Origin: Paramecium pentaurelia
Lineage: Eukaryota; Ciliophora; Oligohymenophorea; Peniculida; Parameciidae
Direction: 5' to 3'
Length of the DNA stretch: 64,000 bases
NCBI GenBank assembly: GCA_905183005.1
Contig: CAJJDO010000165.1
Location: forward strand, 1 to 64,000
Shown: in pieces, positions 50,025-62,364 of the stretch
Numbering within the stretch: position 1 is the stretch's first letter
Layout: every line of letters begins with the position of its first letter
The notes under the pieces: generated by a model
Told to the model about the DNA's origin: nothing
What the model saw: only the letters and a program-made list of their open reading frames with translations
Databases searched by the model: none
Translations under genes and position numbers: made by a program

Positions 50025-51916
50025 ATGTAATAAAAGTAAAGACCAAAGTAATTGGACCCTATCAAACGTGTAAAGGATCCAGATCCTGTTGATTTAGGAA
50101 GTCCATTGTAGTTTATTAATTAAATGTTGTAACCTAAGGAATCAGAATATAAAAGAAAGCATCATAAGAAAGAAAGAACTTAAATATCAAAAAAGTTGGA
50201 ATACGATATCTAGGAGGCTCTAAAATAAACAGATTACGATGAAAGTTGATTTTGAAAATAAATATAGGAAACATTTTACATAGAGCTTGTCTTGATTAAC
50301 AAATCAAACAAATTAAAGATATAATTGAAGATTTGGTAGCAAAGAAAGATGATGTTGCTCTATAGGAATGCCTAGTAAAGTAAGATAAATTTCATTGTTA
50401 ACCTTTGTTATTATGTTGTATTAAGCCAAAAACTCTAGAATCTGATTAGATTAGAATGTTATGCATTTAATTATTATTGAATCCATGTAAAGAGAAACCA
50501 CACATAAAAGCAGATGTAAATTGTTACAATCCAAGAACATAATGGACTTGTTTACATTGGGCAGCATATTATGGAGATAAGGAAAGTGTGGAAGTATTAC
50601 TTGAAAATAACATTCATGTTTTTTTGCCAGATTATAAAGGATAATATGCAGTAGATTTAGCAGGTAAAAATAAGTACGAGGAAGTTGTAACTTTAATAAT
50701 AATGAGGAGTATTGAAATATTGGATTATTTAAAATATGGAAGTTAATAAAAATATAAAGCATATTTTGAGAGTCTCACTCCTGAACTTCTTAAANTAAAG
50801 GAAAATGGATTTTGCAGCTGCATATTTGATATTCAATTTTTATGCAGCCTAAAAATAGAATGAATATATATATACATGTTTTATTTTGAAGCCTTTAAGA
50901 CATATTAAATAAATTAGAGTTTACTTGACTTAAGAAGACATCTTATGATACGAGATTTTAAGTTATTTGGTACCTTATTTCATAAATTATAATAAATCTT
51001 CTTTGAAGATGTGAATCAAATATAATTAATTCTGTATAATTACATTTCATAATAATGATTTGTTTTATTAAAATATTGAAATTCTTTATTTTTATTGAAA
51101 TGAGTAAAACAGAAATTTATTTCAAATATTATTAGTTACATAATTAATGTAATAAAAGTAAAGACCAAAGTAATTGGACCCTATCAAACGTGTAAAGGAT
51201 CCAGATCCTGTTGATTTAGGAAGTCCATTGTAGTTTATTAATTAAATGTTGTAACCTAAGGAATCAGAATATAAAAGAAAGCATCATAAGAAAGAAAGAA
51301 CTTAAATATCAAAAAAGTTGGAATACGATATCTAGGAGGCTCTAAAATAAACAGATTACGATGAAAGTTGATTTTGAAAATAAATATAGGAAACATTTTA
51401 CATAGAGCTTGTCTTGATTAACAAATCAAACAAATTAAAGATATAATTGAAGATTTGGTAGCAAAGAAAGATGATGTTGCTCTATAGGAATGCCTAGTAA
51501 AGTAAGATAAATTTCATTGTTAACCTTTGTTATTATGTTGTATTAAGCCAAAAACTCTAGAATCTGATTAGATTAGAATGTTATGCATTTAATTATTATT
51601 GAATCCATGTAAAGAGAAACCACACATAAAAGCAGATGTAAATTGTTACAATCCAAGAACATAATGGACTTGTTTACATTGGGCAGCATATTATGGAGAT
51701 AAGGAAAGTGTGGAAGTATTACTTGAAAATAACATTCATGTTTTTTTGCCAGATTATAAAGGATAATATGCAGTAGATTTAGCAGGTAAAAATAAGTACG
51801 AGGAAGTTGTAACTTTAATAATAATGAGGAGTATTGAAATATTGGATTATTTAAAATATGGAAGTTAATAAAAATATAAAGCATATTTTGAGAGTCTCAC
51901 TCCTGAACTTCTTAAA
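49674..51916. repeat. Assembly duplication around N at 50795 (2 x 1121 bp)
   Basis: 49674-50794 and 50796-51916 are identical direct repeats separated by one N, covering the 5' end of the anoctamin-like gene. Confidence 0.9.
50025..50794 (+). pseudogene. Truncated duplicate of the anoctamin-like gene 5' end
   Basis: Identical to 51147-51916 (intron 50245-50267) and cut by the N at 50795. Assembly artefact. Confidence 0.85.
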
Positions 51917-54900
51917 CATTTAAATAATCCATTATTTCTATGTAAATTAATTTATTGGTCAGCATTATATGAAGTAGATAGTAAGAATTCAACTTTATTA
52001 TAATACAAAAGAGCATATTCCTTTTTCCCATTGTAAATATAATCTTATTAATATGTTTAGTAAGTCTTTGAAAATGAAAACAGCCTTACATGCAGCATGT
52101 TAGAGTCATAAAGGCAATGAAGAATTTTTAAGTGAAGCATTTCATGTTTTTGAAGAGACTTTATTTGGATTCAATAATGATGATTTAACTAAGATAATTC
52201 CTCAGAAGAAACCTACACTTTTTATAAATACAGTATTTGTATTTTCTGAGGATGATATTAAGAAATATAGAGATGAATTTAAGAAGGAAGTATTGTAATT
52301 AGCAGAATGGGAAAAAGAAGTTTTGAATAAAATAAAAATAATAAAGAATTATACTTAATAAAAGTAGAGATAGAAATATTTTAATGATTTTTATGCAATA
52401 TATGTGAATTAAAAGGATGCTTATGGTAATTCACCTTTACATGTGGCATCAATAAAGGCATTTTAAAAGGGAATTAATATATTATTGGAAAAATAAGCAA
52501 ATATGGAATTAGAGAATAATGAAGTATTTAAAGCAAGAGAATTGACATAAGATGAGAATGTGTTAGAGTTGTACAAAGAGAAATTGTAAAGTATAACTAG
52601 TGAAACTATTTTAAATGAACTCAATTAAACTATAATTTAATAATTAATGGGAATATTTAAGAAAGATGCTTATGATGATTAATTACGTTTGCGAAATGCT
52701 TTAGCTCCTTGTAATTCTTAATTATATTCTTAGTGTCTAAAAATGGAGATTCATAATATTATAAATTAATCACAGAACTTAATTAATTTTCATAAAATCT
52801 ATTTGTACCAGATTTTATTATTCGTGCTAGCATTAAGCCTGAGAATCTCAATTAAGATACTTTAGAGACAGCACCTGCTTTCTTTGATTTAAAAGATTAA
52901 GATTGTGCTGAATTGATAAGATTGAACTTTTACATATCATTATTATTGAATGCTAATTTTGAAGTATATTTAATGAAATCACAATTCCAATAAGGATTCT
53001 ATTATATAATGTTATAACATAATGAAAAGAATTTAGAGAATTAAGCAGATTTAATGAATCTATAAATGAAATTAATGGATTCTTATGATTTGGAAGAATT
53101 TGAGAAAGTATTTTAAAATCTATATGAACCTTTTCGATCTAGATAGAAATAATAAATTATAGAAAAACATTTAACTTAAATTAAAGATTTAAATGAATAG
53201 ATAAATTCTGGTATTATATAAACATATTATCGAATGCATAAGACAGGAGGAATCAATAAAATTAAAGAGAGATGGTTGGTCAATAATAAATGGTATCTTC
53301 CAACACCAATAAATTAGATATCTGAATATTTGATGGAAGGTGAGAATTAAAATTTTAGTTCAATTACAATATTAAGATTGTATTTTGGTGAGAAGATTTC
53401 TTTTTATTTTGCATGGAAATCATATATTACATGTGCTCTAATGATTTTGGCAGTTCCTGGAGCTGCAATATAAATATATATTTTAGTTACAGGAGATTAT
53501 TTTCCATCAATTCTTCCATTTTGGGTTTGTTATGTTTGTTTATGGTCAACTTTATAAGTAGAATTTTGGAAAAGAAAGACTTCAGAAATTACAACAAGAT
53601 GGGGATGTTTGGATTTGCTAGATTCTAAGGATAAGGGTGAAGTACGTAGAGGATTTTAAGGTTATGAAGAAATATATTAAGTAACTGGAGAGTTGACAAA
53701 ACATTAAAAGAAAACAGAAACATTTTTTAAAGTAGTATTATCAGTGTTGGTAGTGTTGATTTTTTTGACACTTTGTGTTTTATTATTTGTTGGTGTTAAT
53801 CTTATGGTCAAGAGATTTGAAGGTTAAATTATTATAACAACAGCACTCAATATTATATAGGGTGTTGGTATTTTCGTACTCAATTTGGTATATAATCATA
53901 TAGTAATGTTTTTTGCTTAATATGAAAATCATAAATATCAGGAAGACTATGAGTAATCTATTATTTATAAGAATTCAGCATTTACATTGTTAAATTCATA
54001 TTTGTGTATTTTTTATGCTGCTTTTGTTAATAATAAAGATTTTCTGGATCTTTTTATTTAATTAGTACCAGTTTTAATAACAAAATAAGTTTAATTTGCA
54101 GCCCTGAAAGTCTTATTGCCTAGAGTTCAGTATGATTATTATGAGAAATAATACTTTAAATAGTAATAACTAAACATACAAAGATAAGGGCAATTAAATA
54201 GAAACAAAGAAGGATTTAAAGATAAGGTTGAAACTCTATATGAAACAATATTTAAAGAGAAGAAGTACACAATTGAGACATGTAAAAGAGCAGTTTTGAA
54301 AATACATGAGAAAGGGAAACCTCCTACATTAGAGATGAATTTAGATGCAGATTAAGTGGAATTAAATAATTTAAAATTGAATTACGAAGGAACTCTAGGT
54401 TATTTTATGGAAGGAATTATTGATTTAGGTTATATTACTTTATTTGCAGCAGCCTTTCCTATAGGACCTGCAATTGCTGTAGTTGCTAATGTAGCTGAGA
54501 TAAGAACAAAATTAATTTCATTTTTGGAAGTCTATAAAAGACCAGAATGTTAGAGATGTGCTGGTATTGGAGATTGGTTAAATATTATGTAATGGATGGG
54601 TATGGGTTGTGTTTTTTCAAATTTTGCTTTGTTGTATGTAAAATATAAAGTTGAAACAGTTGAAGTAATTTATGGATATAGTGGAGAAGATTAAGATATT
54701 ACTATTTGGTTATTCTTTTTGACTATTGCTATAATTTTAATAATCAAATTAGCATTTTAATGGTTGATTCCAGATAAACCATAATGGGTATTAAATGAAT
54801 TGTAGAATATATAAGAGAAATAACATGTAAATACAGGTTAGAGAGAAGCATTGAAGAAAACAAAGGTAGAGATTCAGAAGAAATAAGATAGATTGAGTTA

Positions 54901-56047
54901 GAGAAGGAAATAATTTTAAGAGTCAAAGTAGAATTGTACTTAGAAAATGTAAGCTAAAATAAATACAAAACTTGAGAAGGAAACAAAGATAGAGAGATTT
55001 TTACAATAAGAAGAATCAGAAAAATAATTAGCAAAATAAGGAGTTATATAAAAGGTAACAGAAATAGAGATAAAGTCTGAAATGGTAACTTAAATAAGAA
55101 TTGGATTGTTGAGATAGAAGTTTATTGAAATTTAACATTTTCTATTATAATAAAGAATTAGATAAATAGATTAAGCTAGAACTAAGAATATTTTTTTATG
55201 TTAAGAATGTTCATTAGTAGAAGCAGTATTTGATTGTGAAGATTGTGATGAAAGTTAATGTTTAGAATGTTTTAGAAAAATACATACTAAAATGAAGAAT
55301 ATTACAACTCATGAGGTTATGTTATTAAAATCTGCAAAATATTATGAACATGAATTATTAAGTCGTTTATAAGTGAAAAGAAAAGTTAAAATAGATAATA
55401 AGAGTAATTTATAAGTGAAATTAAATCAATAATAGTAGGATAATGAAATTAAAACTAGGAGATGGTAGAAATTATAAAATTTCTGTTTTCCTATAACTAC
55501 TTCATCTTTAGCATATAATTCTTTACCTACAATATTTAATTTATTGAAACGTGAATATTTAGATAATTTAAATTTGGAGAGAATAGAATTAAATAATTTT
55601 TATAGATTTAAAAGAGAATAAGAGAAATTTATTATGTATGAAAGTGAGAATATAAATAAGATATTGGAGATGGAGGAATTGAATTTAGAAGAGAAATTAT
55701 GGTTGAATAGAATAGGATTTTTATGTTTTAAAAAGAATGCTAAATTTGAACATTTTTATGATTTGGTTAGAAAATTATAGAATAGTAATTTAGAGAGTAA
55801 GTTAAAATTAGTAGTAGATTTAGCAGATGTAGATAATGATGAATTAATTACAAAACATGAAATAGAAGCTATATTTGTGCCATCTATTGTATAAGATTGT
55901 GAAGGGAAATTCTCACTTTAATAGACTATTGAAAATGCATTCAATAAACCATTAAGTAAATAAAAAGCAATGGAGATTCTATTGAATTTAATTAATTCTA
56001 ATGAGTAATTTAAAGAATTCTTTCAGCAATTAACATAATGTGAATGA
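51147..56047 (+). CDS. Ankyrin-anoctamin (TMEM16) protein with B-box and EF-hand, 1608 residues
   Basis: Introns 51367-51389, 52033-52060 and 52711-52733 (23, 28 and 23 nt) leave an exact frame. The N-terminal 480 residues hold ankyrin repeats (TCLHWAAYYGDKESVEVLL, GNSPLHVASIKAF). A TMEM16/anoctamin region of about ten helices follows from about 53390: YFAWKSYITCALMILAVPG, then WKRKTSEITTRWG, and after a loop TLGYFMEGIIDLGYITLFAAAFP and the KRPECQRC..IGDW element typical of anoctamins. The tail adds a coiled coil, a B-box-like zinc cluster (CQECSLVEAVFDCEDC..CLECFRKIH near 55200) and an EF-hand (DLADVDNDELITKHEIEAIF). Anoctamins are calcium-activated channels or lipid scramblases. Confidence 0.88.
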
Positions 56048-56084
56048 ATTAAATATATAAATATTGATATATACTAATATAATT

Positions 56085-58185
56085 ATGAATAAGTAATAAT
56101 AATATACAGATGTATATTCATTTGAACCTAATTTGGATTAAGTTTTAATAGAAATAATACCAGATATGATTGAATCAGTTGCTGATCTTAATGAAACTTA
56201 AATTTAAGATAGATTAGCTACTAAAAGAGTGAGTTCAAAAACTAAGACTGTTACTTTTAATGGAATGTTATTGATTTTATTTATTTTCATGATTTTAACA
56301 ATAGTGAGATGGTTAATGAATAAAATTGATGTTAGATTGTTGAAATATATGCTAAAGTAATTTGAGATAATCATAAATTTTTAGAGACTCAGCATTAATG
56401 TTACCAATGGTTTTCATAATCTTGGTGTTCAATTATATGTTGAGTAGTTCTGTAAAGTAGAAATTGAATATATATGGAGTGTTATATTATGTAGATCTTG
56501 ATAAATTTTTAATGTAAATAGTGACATTCATAATTGTATGGTTTGGTGTAGGAATAGTATTCACATTTGTTTGGTAACATTAGAATGCTATAAATAATGA
56601 ATTTGAATAATTGGATGCTGAATAAACGCATAGACTTTATGAAAATATGTATTTGTATAACGATTCAAATACATACATAATATAAGAGAAAGTTTAATAC
56701 CATTCAATTAGATAGTAATTCATTTAACCTACTGATATTCCAGTGATAAATCCTAGAATCTTAAGGAATGATTTCAACTTTGCATAATATTTGAACTTGA
56801 ATCAACGTAAAATCTATTCATAAATCTTAAGAATCAATTCATTTAGCATTATTCCAATTATACTTTGTATGTTTCTAACATATGTGTTCTCCTCTATCAT
56901 AATAACAATACTCTTACTCATTTATTATTGGGTGTAAAAATCCAATCTTTATTAAATCTACACTAAGATTGATGCTCCATATTAATACAATCCTACACCT
57001 TTATAATATCGTGGAATATAAGCACCACCTTATATTAATTTATAATTGTAAAAGAATAAATCAAGATTAAAATAAGTTATTGGATCACCATAATTCAATT
57101 TAAGATTACTACATTCCTTTGTTTTTATTTAAATATTTTGGTTTGCTTGGTTATTTTATGCACATAGAGTAAATAATTCAATTCTTGAACATACTTGGTT
57201 ATCAATATTTGTATCTATTGCCTCAATTAATGTAACAATTTTAACTCCTATGATTGTTAAAGTGTTAACATATACTCATTTAATAGCAGATCCATTTAAG
57301 GTTAGTATGGAATTATAATACAATAGATAATCATTATTGGAAAAGGTATCACATTATCTTAGATTTTGTAATCGTAAAGAAGATGAATAACATAGTCATA
57401 ATAATGAAATTAATTAATAATAATAAGAAGATTAAGATGAAAATTAAAATTAAAATTAAGAAAAAGATCAATATTCATTAACTGTTGGTTAATAATAACT
57501 TATTAAATATGCATTTACATGTCTTATTAATAATGAAAAAGAAAAGTATGTTAAATAAGCTGTTGAATAATATAAAAAATAATTAATTGAAAATCCAAAT
57601 TTATTATAAGTTCCAATTGATTCAGAAGAAGAAGAAGATTTAGAATTAGAATTAGATGAATAATCAGGATCATAAGAAGAAGATCAAGAAGATTAATCAT
57701 AATAAAGATAATAATAATAGAATCCAAATTAACATTAAGTATAACCTAAAGATATTAATGAAGCTTTAAAAGAATATGAATAAAAGATAGTTGCCAAATT
57801 ACTTAATAAAACTGAAAGTAGTAGTATTAATGTTAATTAATTGAATGATCTTAAAAAATATGTAGATTGTAATTTACCTTTATGGTATATGGTACTTATG
57901 GTTGACAAATATTTCAAATTAAATAATCCTTTAGTTGATACTATTAGATATAATGATCTTTGTAATTATTCTGGTTTTAATTAATATGTTCTTGAAACTG
58001 GAGACATGTATCCATAATAAAATGAAGTTATGACTCTTACATAATTGAAAGAGTATCTCATGAATTTCTTTACAGAATAAGAAGCTTAAGAAGTAGTGTA
58101 AGAGTATAGTTTTTAAGAATAGATGGTTAATTTTGAATAATTTTACTAATTCATTGAGAATAATATGGTTTTGTTTCCAAAGTGA
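56085..58185 (+). CDS. Multi-pass membrane protein with acidic Gln-rich loop, 690 residues
   Basis: Starts 37 bp after the anoctamin-like gene. One 28-nt intron (56357-56384). About seven to eight hydrophobic helices: one near residue 75 (MLLILFIFMILTIV), one near 95-115, one near 150 (IVTFIIVWFGVGIVFTFVW), two near 260-300, and a pair near 370-420 (SFVFIQIFWFAWLFYAH). Then a long cytosolic region rich in Gln, Glu and Asp, and a folded C-terminal 130 residues. No family recognised. The size and topology resemble a transporter or channel, but no signature motif was seen. Confidence 0.75.
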
Positions 58186-58284
58186 ATTATATAACAATAT
58201 GATACATATATATATTATAACAATATCTGATGATTATTTAAATTATTAAATTCATGACAACCAATCGATATTAATTGCTCATTT

Positions 58285-58642
58285 ATGATGATGAATTCGT
58301 GCAGTTATATATTTCTATTATCATATTAGAAACCCCATTTAAGATGAATCCTCCCTTGAATATCTCATGACTATTTGTTTATAACAATCTACTGCCAATT
58401 AGAACAAGAAACCATCTTATTAGAAATAAACCTTCACTAAAGATGAAGACAAAGATATTCTAAAGTATGTAATACAATATGGACCAAATTTTAATAAGAT
58501 TGTTAAATATTTCCCTGGCAAAACTATGAATATGATCAAGAATCGTTATTATAAGAAACTTCGATATCTTAAATCAGAATTGGAAGTAGATAATGAATTC
58601 GATTCTATTAGCAATAATTCTAAAATTAAAAAAAGTCATTGA
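58285..58642 (+). CDS. Single-MYB (SANT-like) protein, 108 residues
   Basis: A 31-nt intron (58299-58329) joins the MMMNS start to the body. One MYB repeat is visible: FTKDEDKDILKYVIQYGPNF, then KIVKYFPGKTMNMIKNRYYK, with the recognition-helix NR-Y ending. The N-terminus is polar and the C-terminus is short and charged. Single-repeat MYB proteins bind DNA weakly or act as partners. Related in motif to the three-repeat MYB gene at 47671 but far smaller. Confidence 0.75.
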
Positions 58643-58712
58643 AATTTTTACTTTTTATATTTATAATTAAATTATATAATTATTTATATTTAATTTGTTG
58701 TAAATTTTAAGT

Positions 58713-60156
58713 ATGTCTAGAAACACAATTAAAAAGACACTCAAAAAAATTAAAAAGCCAAAACCTATCAATAAAAATAACAAATAAAAAATTGATGATG
58801 ATGAATCAATTGATTCAGAATACTTAGATGAATTAGAAAATCAAAAACCATAAAATATATCAGATAAAAGTGATAGTGAAATTGATGAAACAGAAGACAA
58901 TAGAAGATTAAGATTAGCTAAATAAATTCTATAATAAACTAAATAAGATTTATAATCCAAAAAAGATGACTTTTTTTAAGATCATCATGATATTCATATG
59001 AATGATGAAGACAAAAGATTAAATGTAGCCCTACTCGAAAAAGTATCTTATATCATATAAATCTTAGTTTGCTGAAAAACATACTATCTATTAGTCATAA
59101 ATCCAAAAATTTGATCGTCAATTTAATAGAGAAATCTATAAAGGTCATCTTAGAGCCATTACTTGTACTTAAGTTGATGAATTTGCATAACATATGTATT
59201 CTTGTTCCAAAGATTCAAGCATCATCAAATGTAATCACAATATATATACTATTTTTAGGGGATTTGGAAACTAAAAAGAAAGAATTTATATAAAGAGAAG
59301 TAGGTAAACATGGTGATGGTCATTATGATGAAGTCCTTAGTATTTCGTTGAATTATGATGGCAAAATATTGGCTAGTGCTGGTAAAGATCATTCAATCAA
59401 ATTATGGGATACTACATCCAATAAATTGATTGAAACACTAAAACATCATAAAGCACCTATTTATGGTGTAAAATTTGGATATAATTCTAATAATTTATGT
59501 AGTATCTCTTGTGATAGAACTTTCATATAATGGGATGCAGCATAAAGAGCTTATATTGACACATTGTAATATTTACAAGTAATTTATAAGTTTTGGACAT
59601 AGTACAGAAGCAAATGACATCGATTGCTTTAATGCTGATGATTTCTTGAGTTGTGGATATGATAGATAAATGATTCAATGGAAAACTAAGTCAGGAGGAT
59701 AACTTCTATACAGTGGACATGAATAATCTATTGATTGTATTAGGGCAATAACTCTTGAGACTTTTGCTACTGGTTCTATTGATACTAATATCAATTTATG
59801 GAATGTTAAAAAACGAAAGCCATTATTTGAATTACATTAACCTCATGGTGATAGATGGATAACAGCTTTAGTAATTATTGTATCCATAATTAAATAGGGA
59901 ACTATTTATAATAGTGATCTTTTAGTTTCAGGATCTTATGATGATAATTTAAATATCTATAAAGTTACAAACAAAGATATTACAAAGGTTAGATCACTAT
60001 AAAGTGTAAGATATTTTAAATAAAATTTAGTATGGAATAGTCAATCATATTAATGTATTTGATAATAAAATCCTTACTGTTGAGAGTCAGGAACATCGTC
60101 TAGGAAGATGGATTACTTCAACCAAAAGCAAAAATTTAATAGTGTTGTATTTATGA
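58713..60156 (+). CDS. RRP9/U3-55K-like WD40 protein, 437 residues
   Basis: Five introns (59043-59067, 59231-59258, 59566-59590 ending AAG, 59871-59897, 60006-60030) leave an exact frame. A basic N-terminus (SRNTIKKTLKKIKKPK) and acidic stretch precede seven WD40 blades, for example GHLRAITCTQVD..SKDSSIIKWD, SAGKDHSIKLWD, SCDRTFIQWD, GYDRQMIQWK and GSIDTNINLW. The combination of basic/acidic head with this blade series matches U3 snoRNP subunit RRP9 (U3-55K), which binds box B/C of U3 for pre-18S rRNA processing. Assignment to RRP9 rather than another nuclear WD40 protein is probable, not certain. Confidence 0.75.
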
Positions 60157-60298
60157 TTTATTTTCTTATATATATATATAAGTTTTAATAAACAAAAAAT
60201 GGATGAATCATCATTAATTAACTCTAATTATTTTTTATTACTTTACTTATTATGTCTTTAATGGGTTTCTATAAAAATTTCACTTTCATTTATTTAAA

Positions 60299-60302
<4 letters not shown>

Positions 60303-60336
<34 letters not shown>
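60303..60336. repeat. (AT)n microsatellite
   Basis: A pure AT dinucleotide tract of 17 units in the spacer between the RRP9-like and the first helix-turn-helix gene. Shorter TA runs recur near 60168, 60770 and 61790. Confidence 0.9.
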
Positions 60337-60339
<3 letters not shown>

Positions 60340-60415
60340 TTCTCTCAATTCTAAAGATGGATCATTCATAATTGTCTTTTAATTTTATTTTATATTTATA
60401 TACTAGATCTTTTCA

Positions 60416-60763
60416 ATGACTAAAAATGCTCAATAGCAATTTATCAATCGAACTTATGTCAAAGTTTCAGCTATGTAAAAATGTTAGTTAATAGCACTAG
60501 TATTTTAAGAGGAATGGAAGATTAAGAAAGTAATTATTATTTGTACTAGTTAGGCAGCTTCATTCCTTTACATAAAATATGCTTCAGCCAAAAGTATCAT
60601 ATTAAAACATAGAAAAAACTAAATACTAACTAAATTGCCTATGATTCCAGAAGATAGGAGATGTCATTATAAAATATTGAAAAATGGAAAACATAATTAC
60701 AACATCTTATGTCTAAAAGGAGGAATATTTTAAAATATATTAGAAAATCTCTCTAACAAATGA
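60416..60763 (+). CDS. Small helix-turn-helix protein A, 107 residues
   Basis: A 24-nt intron (60530-60553) joins EEWKIKK to AASFLYIKYASAKSII. The core KVSAMQKCQLIALVFQEEW..AASFLYIKYASAKSIILKHRK fits a helix-turn-helix of the transposase or homeodomain-like type (S.eqr..li, then aA..l.i..stak.ii). No catalytic domain follows, so it is not a complete transposase. A paralogue lies at 61849. Confidence 0.65.
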
Positions 60764-61848
60764 AATACATATATATATATATATAGAAATATCAATTTTT
60801 TCATATCTCTATATGCGAAACATTAATTTAGAATTCTTTATTTAGAACATATTTTTCCACACCTCAATTATAAATTGATATTAATAAAAAAATACCTTTC
60901 TAATAACCATTTACATGTTAATATCTTAATCACAATAAAGAAAATATCTCAAAAAACATCTTTTGTTTTTTATTTTCATTTCTAAATTGAAACAAATTTA
61001 GGTTTTTTCAACAAAAACTATTTTCTTTATATACTTTTCACTTTCAAGTTTTTAATTTATATTATCAATTTAAATTACATTTTTTAGTTGTTTCTATTTC
61101 CAAACCATAAAAGTATTTAAATACTTAGACATTTGATGGCTATCTATCTGAAAATTTGAAGTTTACCATTATTCAAAAGGGAATGTTGGCAATAATAAGG
61201 GGAATATAATAATTTAATATAATCTTCTAAAGGTTCAATCCCGAAAACATTCATTTTATTGTAAAAAAAAAAGAATATTACTATTCTACTCTAACAAAGC
61301 AAATAAATTCCAAAATACAAATTTATACGTATCTATAATCAAACAAATGAAATTAGCATATAAAGGATTAATTTAGTTAAGGTTACTTTTTTTATTATTT
61401 TCATAGATTTAATAATTTTAGTTTGATTCTATACGCTTACAATTTAGACAAATTGATCTCTCCCCCTTAAGTATAGACTTAATCAATGTATAAATGGTTA
61501 TGAATAATATTTAGGGTGAAATATTTATTATTATCTTGTAATTATGTCTATAAAATAGAAATTAGTTTAAGAATAATAAAATTTAATATAGTTCACATTT
61601 AGTGGAATAACTTTCAGATTATCATCTATATATTCTGGGTTTTATTCAACAAAATTGATAAACATCTATTAATTAGTGTTAGTAAAATATTAAATAGAAC
61701 AAATAAAGAATATTAATATGTTGTAAGAAATCTTTATCTATATAAAACAAAGTGTTTATCATATATGAAATATCTTATTTAAAATTTATATATATATATA
61801 AGAAGGGATAATCTTTTGATTTTATTAATTTAAATAGTAATCAAGTAG
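60764..61848. other. Intergenic region with a tRNA-like element
   Basis: AT-rich with no coding frame recognised. It holds the tRNA-like 73-nt element described separately. Confidence 0.45.
61181..61253 (+). other. tRNA-like 73-nt element, probably degenerate
   Basis: The ends GAATGTT and AACATTC (plus A) form a perfect 7-bp acceptor-type stem spanning exactly 73 nt. A B-box-like GGTTCAATCCC sits in the standard T-loop position, an A-box-like TGGCAATAATAAGG is near the 5' end, and TTTT follows. The T-stem has only two of five pairs and no anticodon stem is evident. So it may be a decayed tRNA gene or chance. Confidence 0.25.
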
Positions 61849-62194
61849 ATGGAAGTCATAGATAATAAATCTAGGTCTTATTGCAAAGTTTCTAAATAAA
61901 AATAAGAATAACTTTTAAATCTTGTTTATAAGGATGAATTCAGAATTAATTAAGTAGACATATATAGTTATATTAATATAGGCTGCTAATTTTTTGAATA
62001 TCAATTATGCCACTGCCAAAAATATTATAAGAAGGTTTAAGAAAATACACATTTTTAGAAAATGTGGGAATATTTCTGAATCCAAGAGATGTCATTATAA
62101 ATAGATTGGAGAATAAAAAGAGTAAACAAATGGAATAAATACAAAAGGTGGATTAGTAGGTGATTGTCTAACAGGATAAGTCTAGAAAATTTGA
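61849..62194 (+). CDS. Small helix-turn-helix protein B, 105 residues
   Basis: A 28-nt intron (61954-61981) joins KDEFRINQ to AANFLNINYATAKNII. The protein aligns with the gene at 60416: shared pattern KVS..Q..QLL.LV..DE..I..AANFL.I.YATAKNIIRRFK and a shared RCHYK later. The intron sits at the homologous codon. The two genes are tandem paralogues of a DNA-binding-type domain without catalytic parts. Confidence 0.65.
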
Positions 62195-62364
62195 TTTTAT
62201 TTATAATTTTATTAAATTAAATATCATATGAAGTAATATTCATCTATTATATAAGAGAGTAAAACAATAAGTTAAGAATGTTATGAGAATGATAAAATGA
62301 GAGAATGATTATTAAATATAATAATAAAATAATTAAACCATATTACTGATTAATTTTGGATTAT

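Noticed and set aside
45328..60156. Apparent one-base frameshifts in the PX, RRP9-like and channel-like genes
   Set aside because: Each is resolved by one further small intron that leaves an exact multiple of three and restores family motifs, so no programmed frameshifting is claimed.
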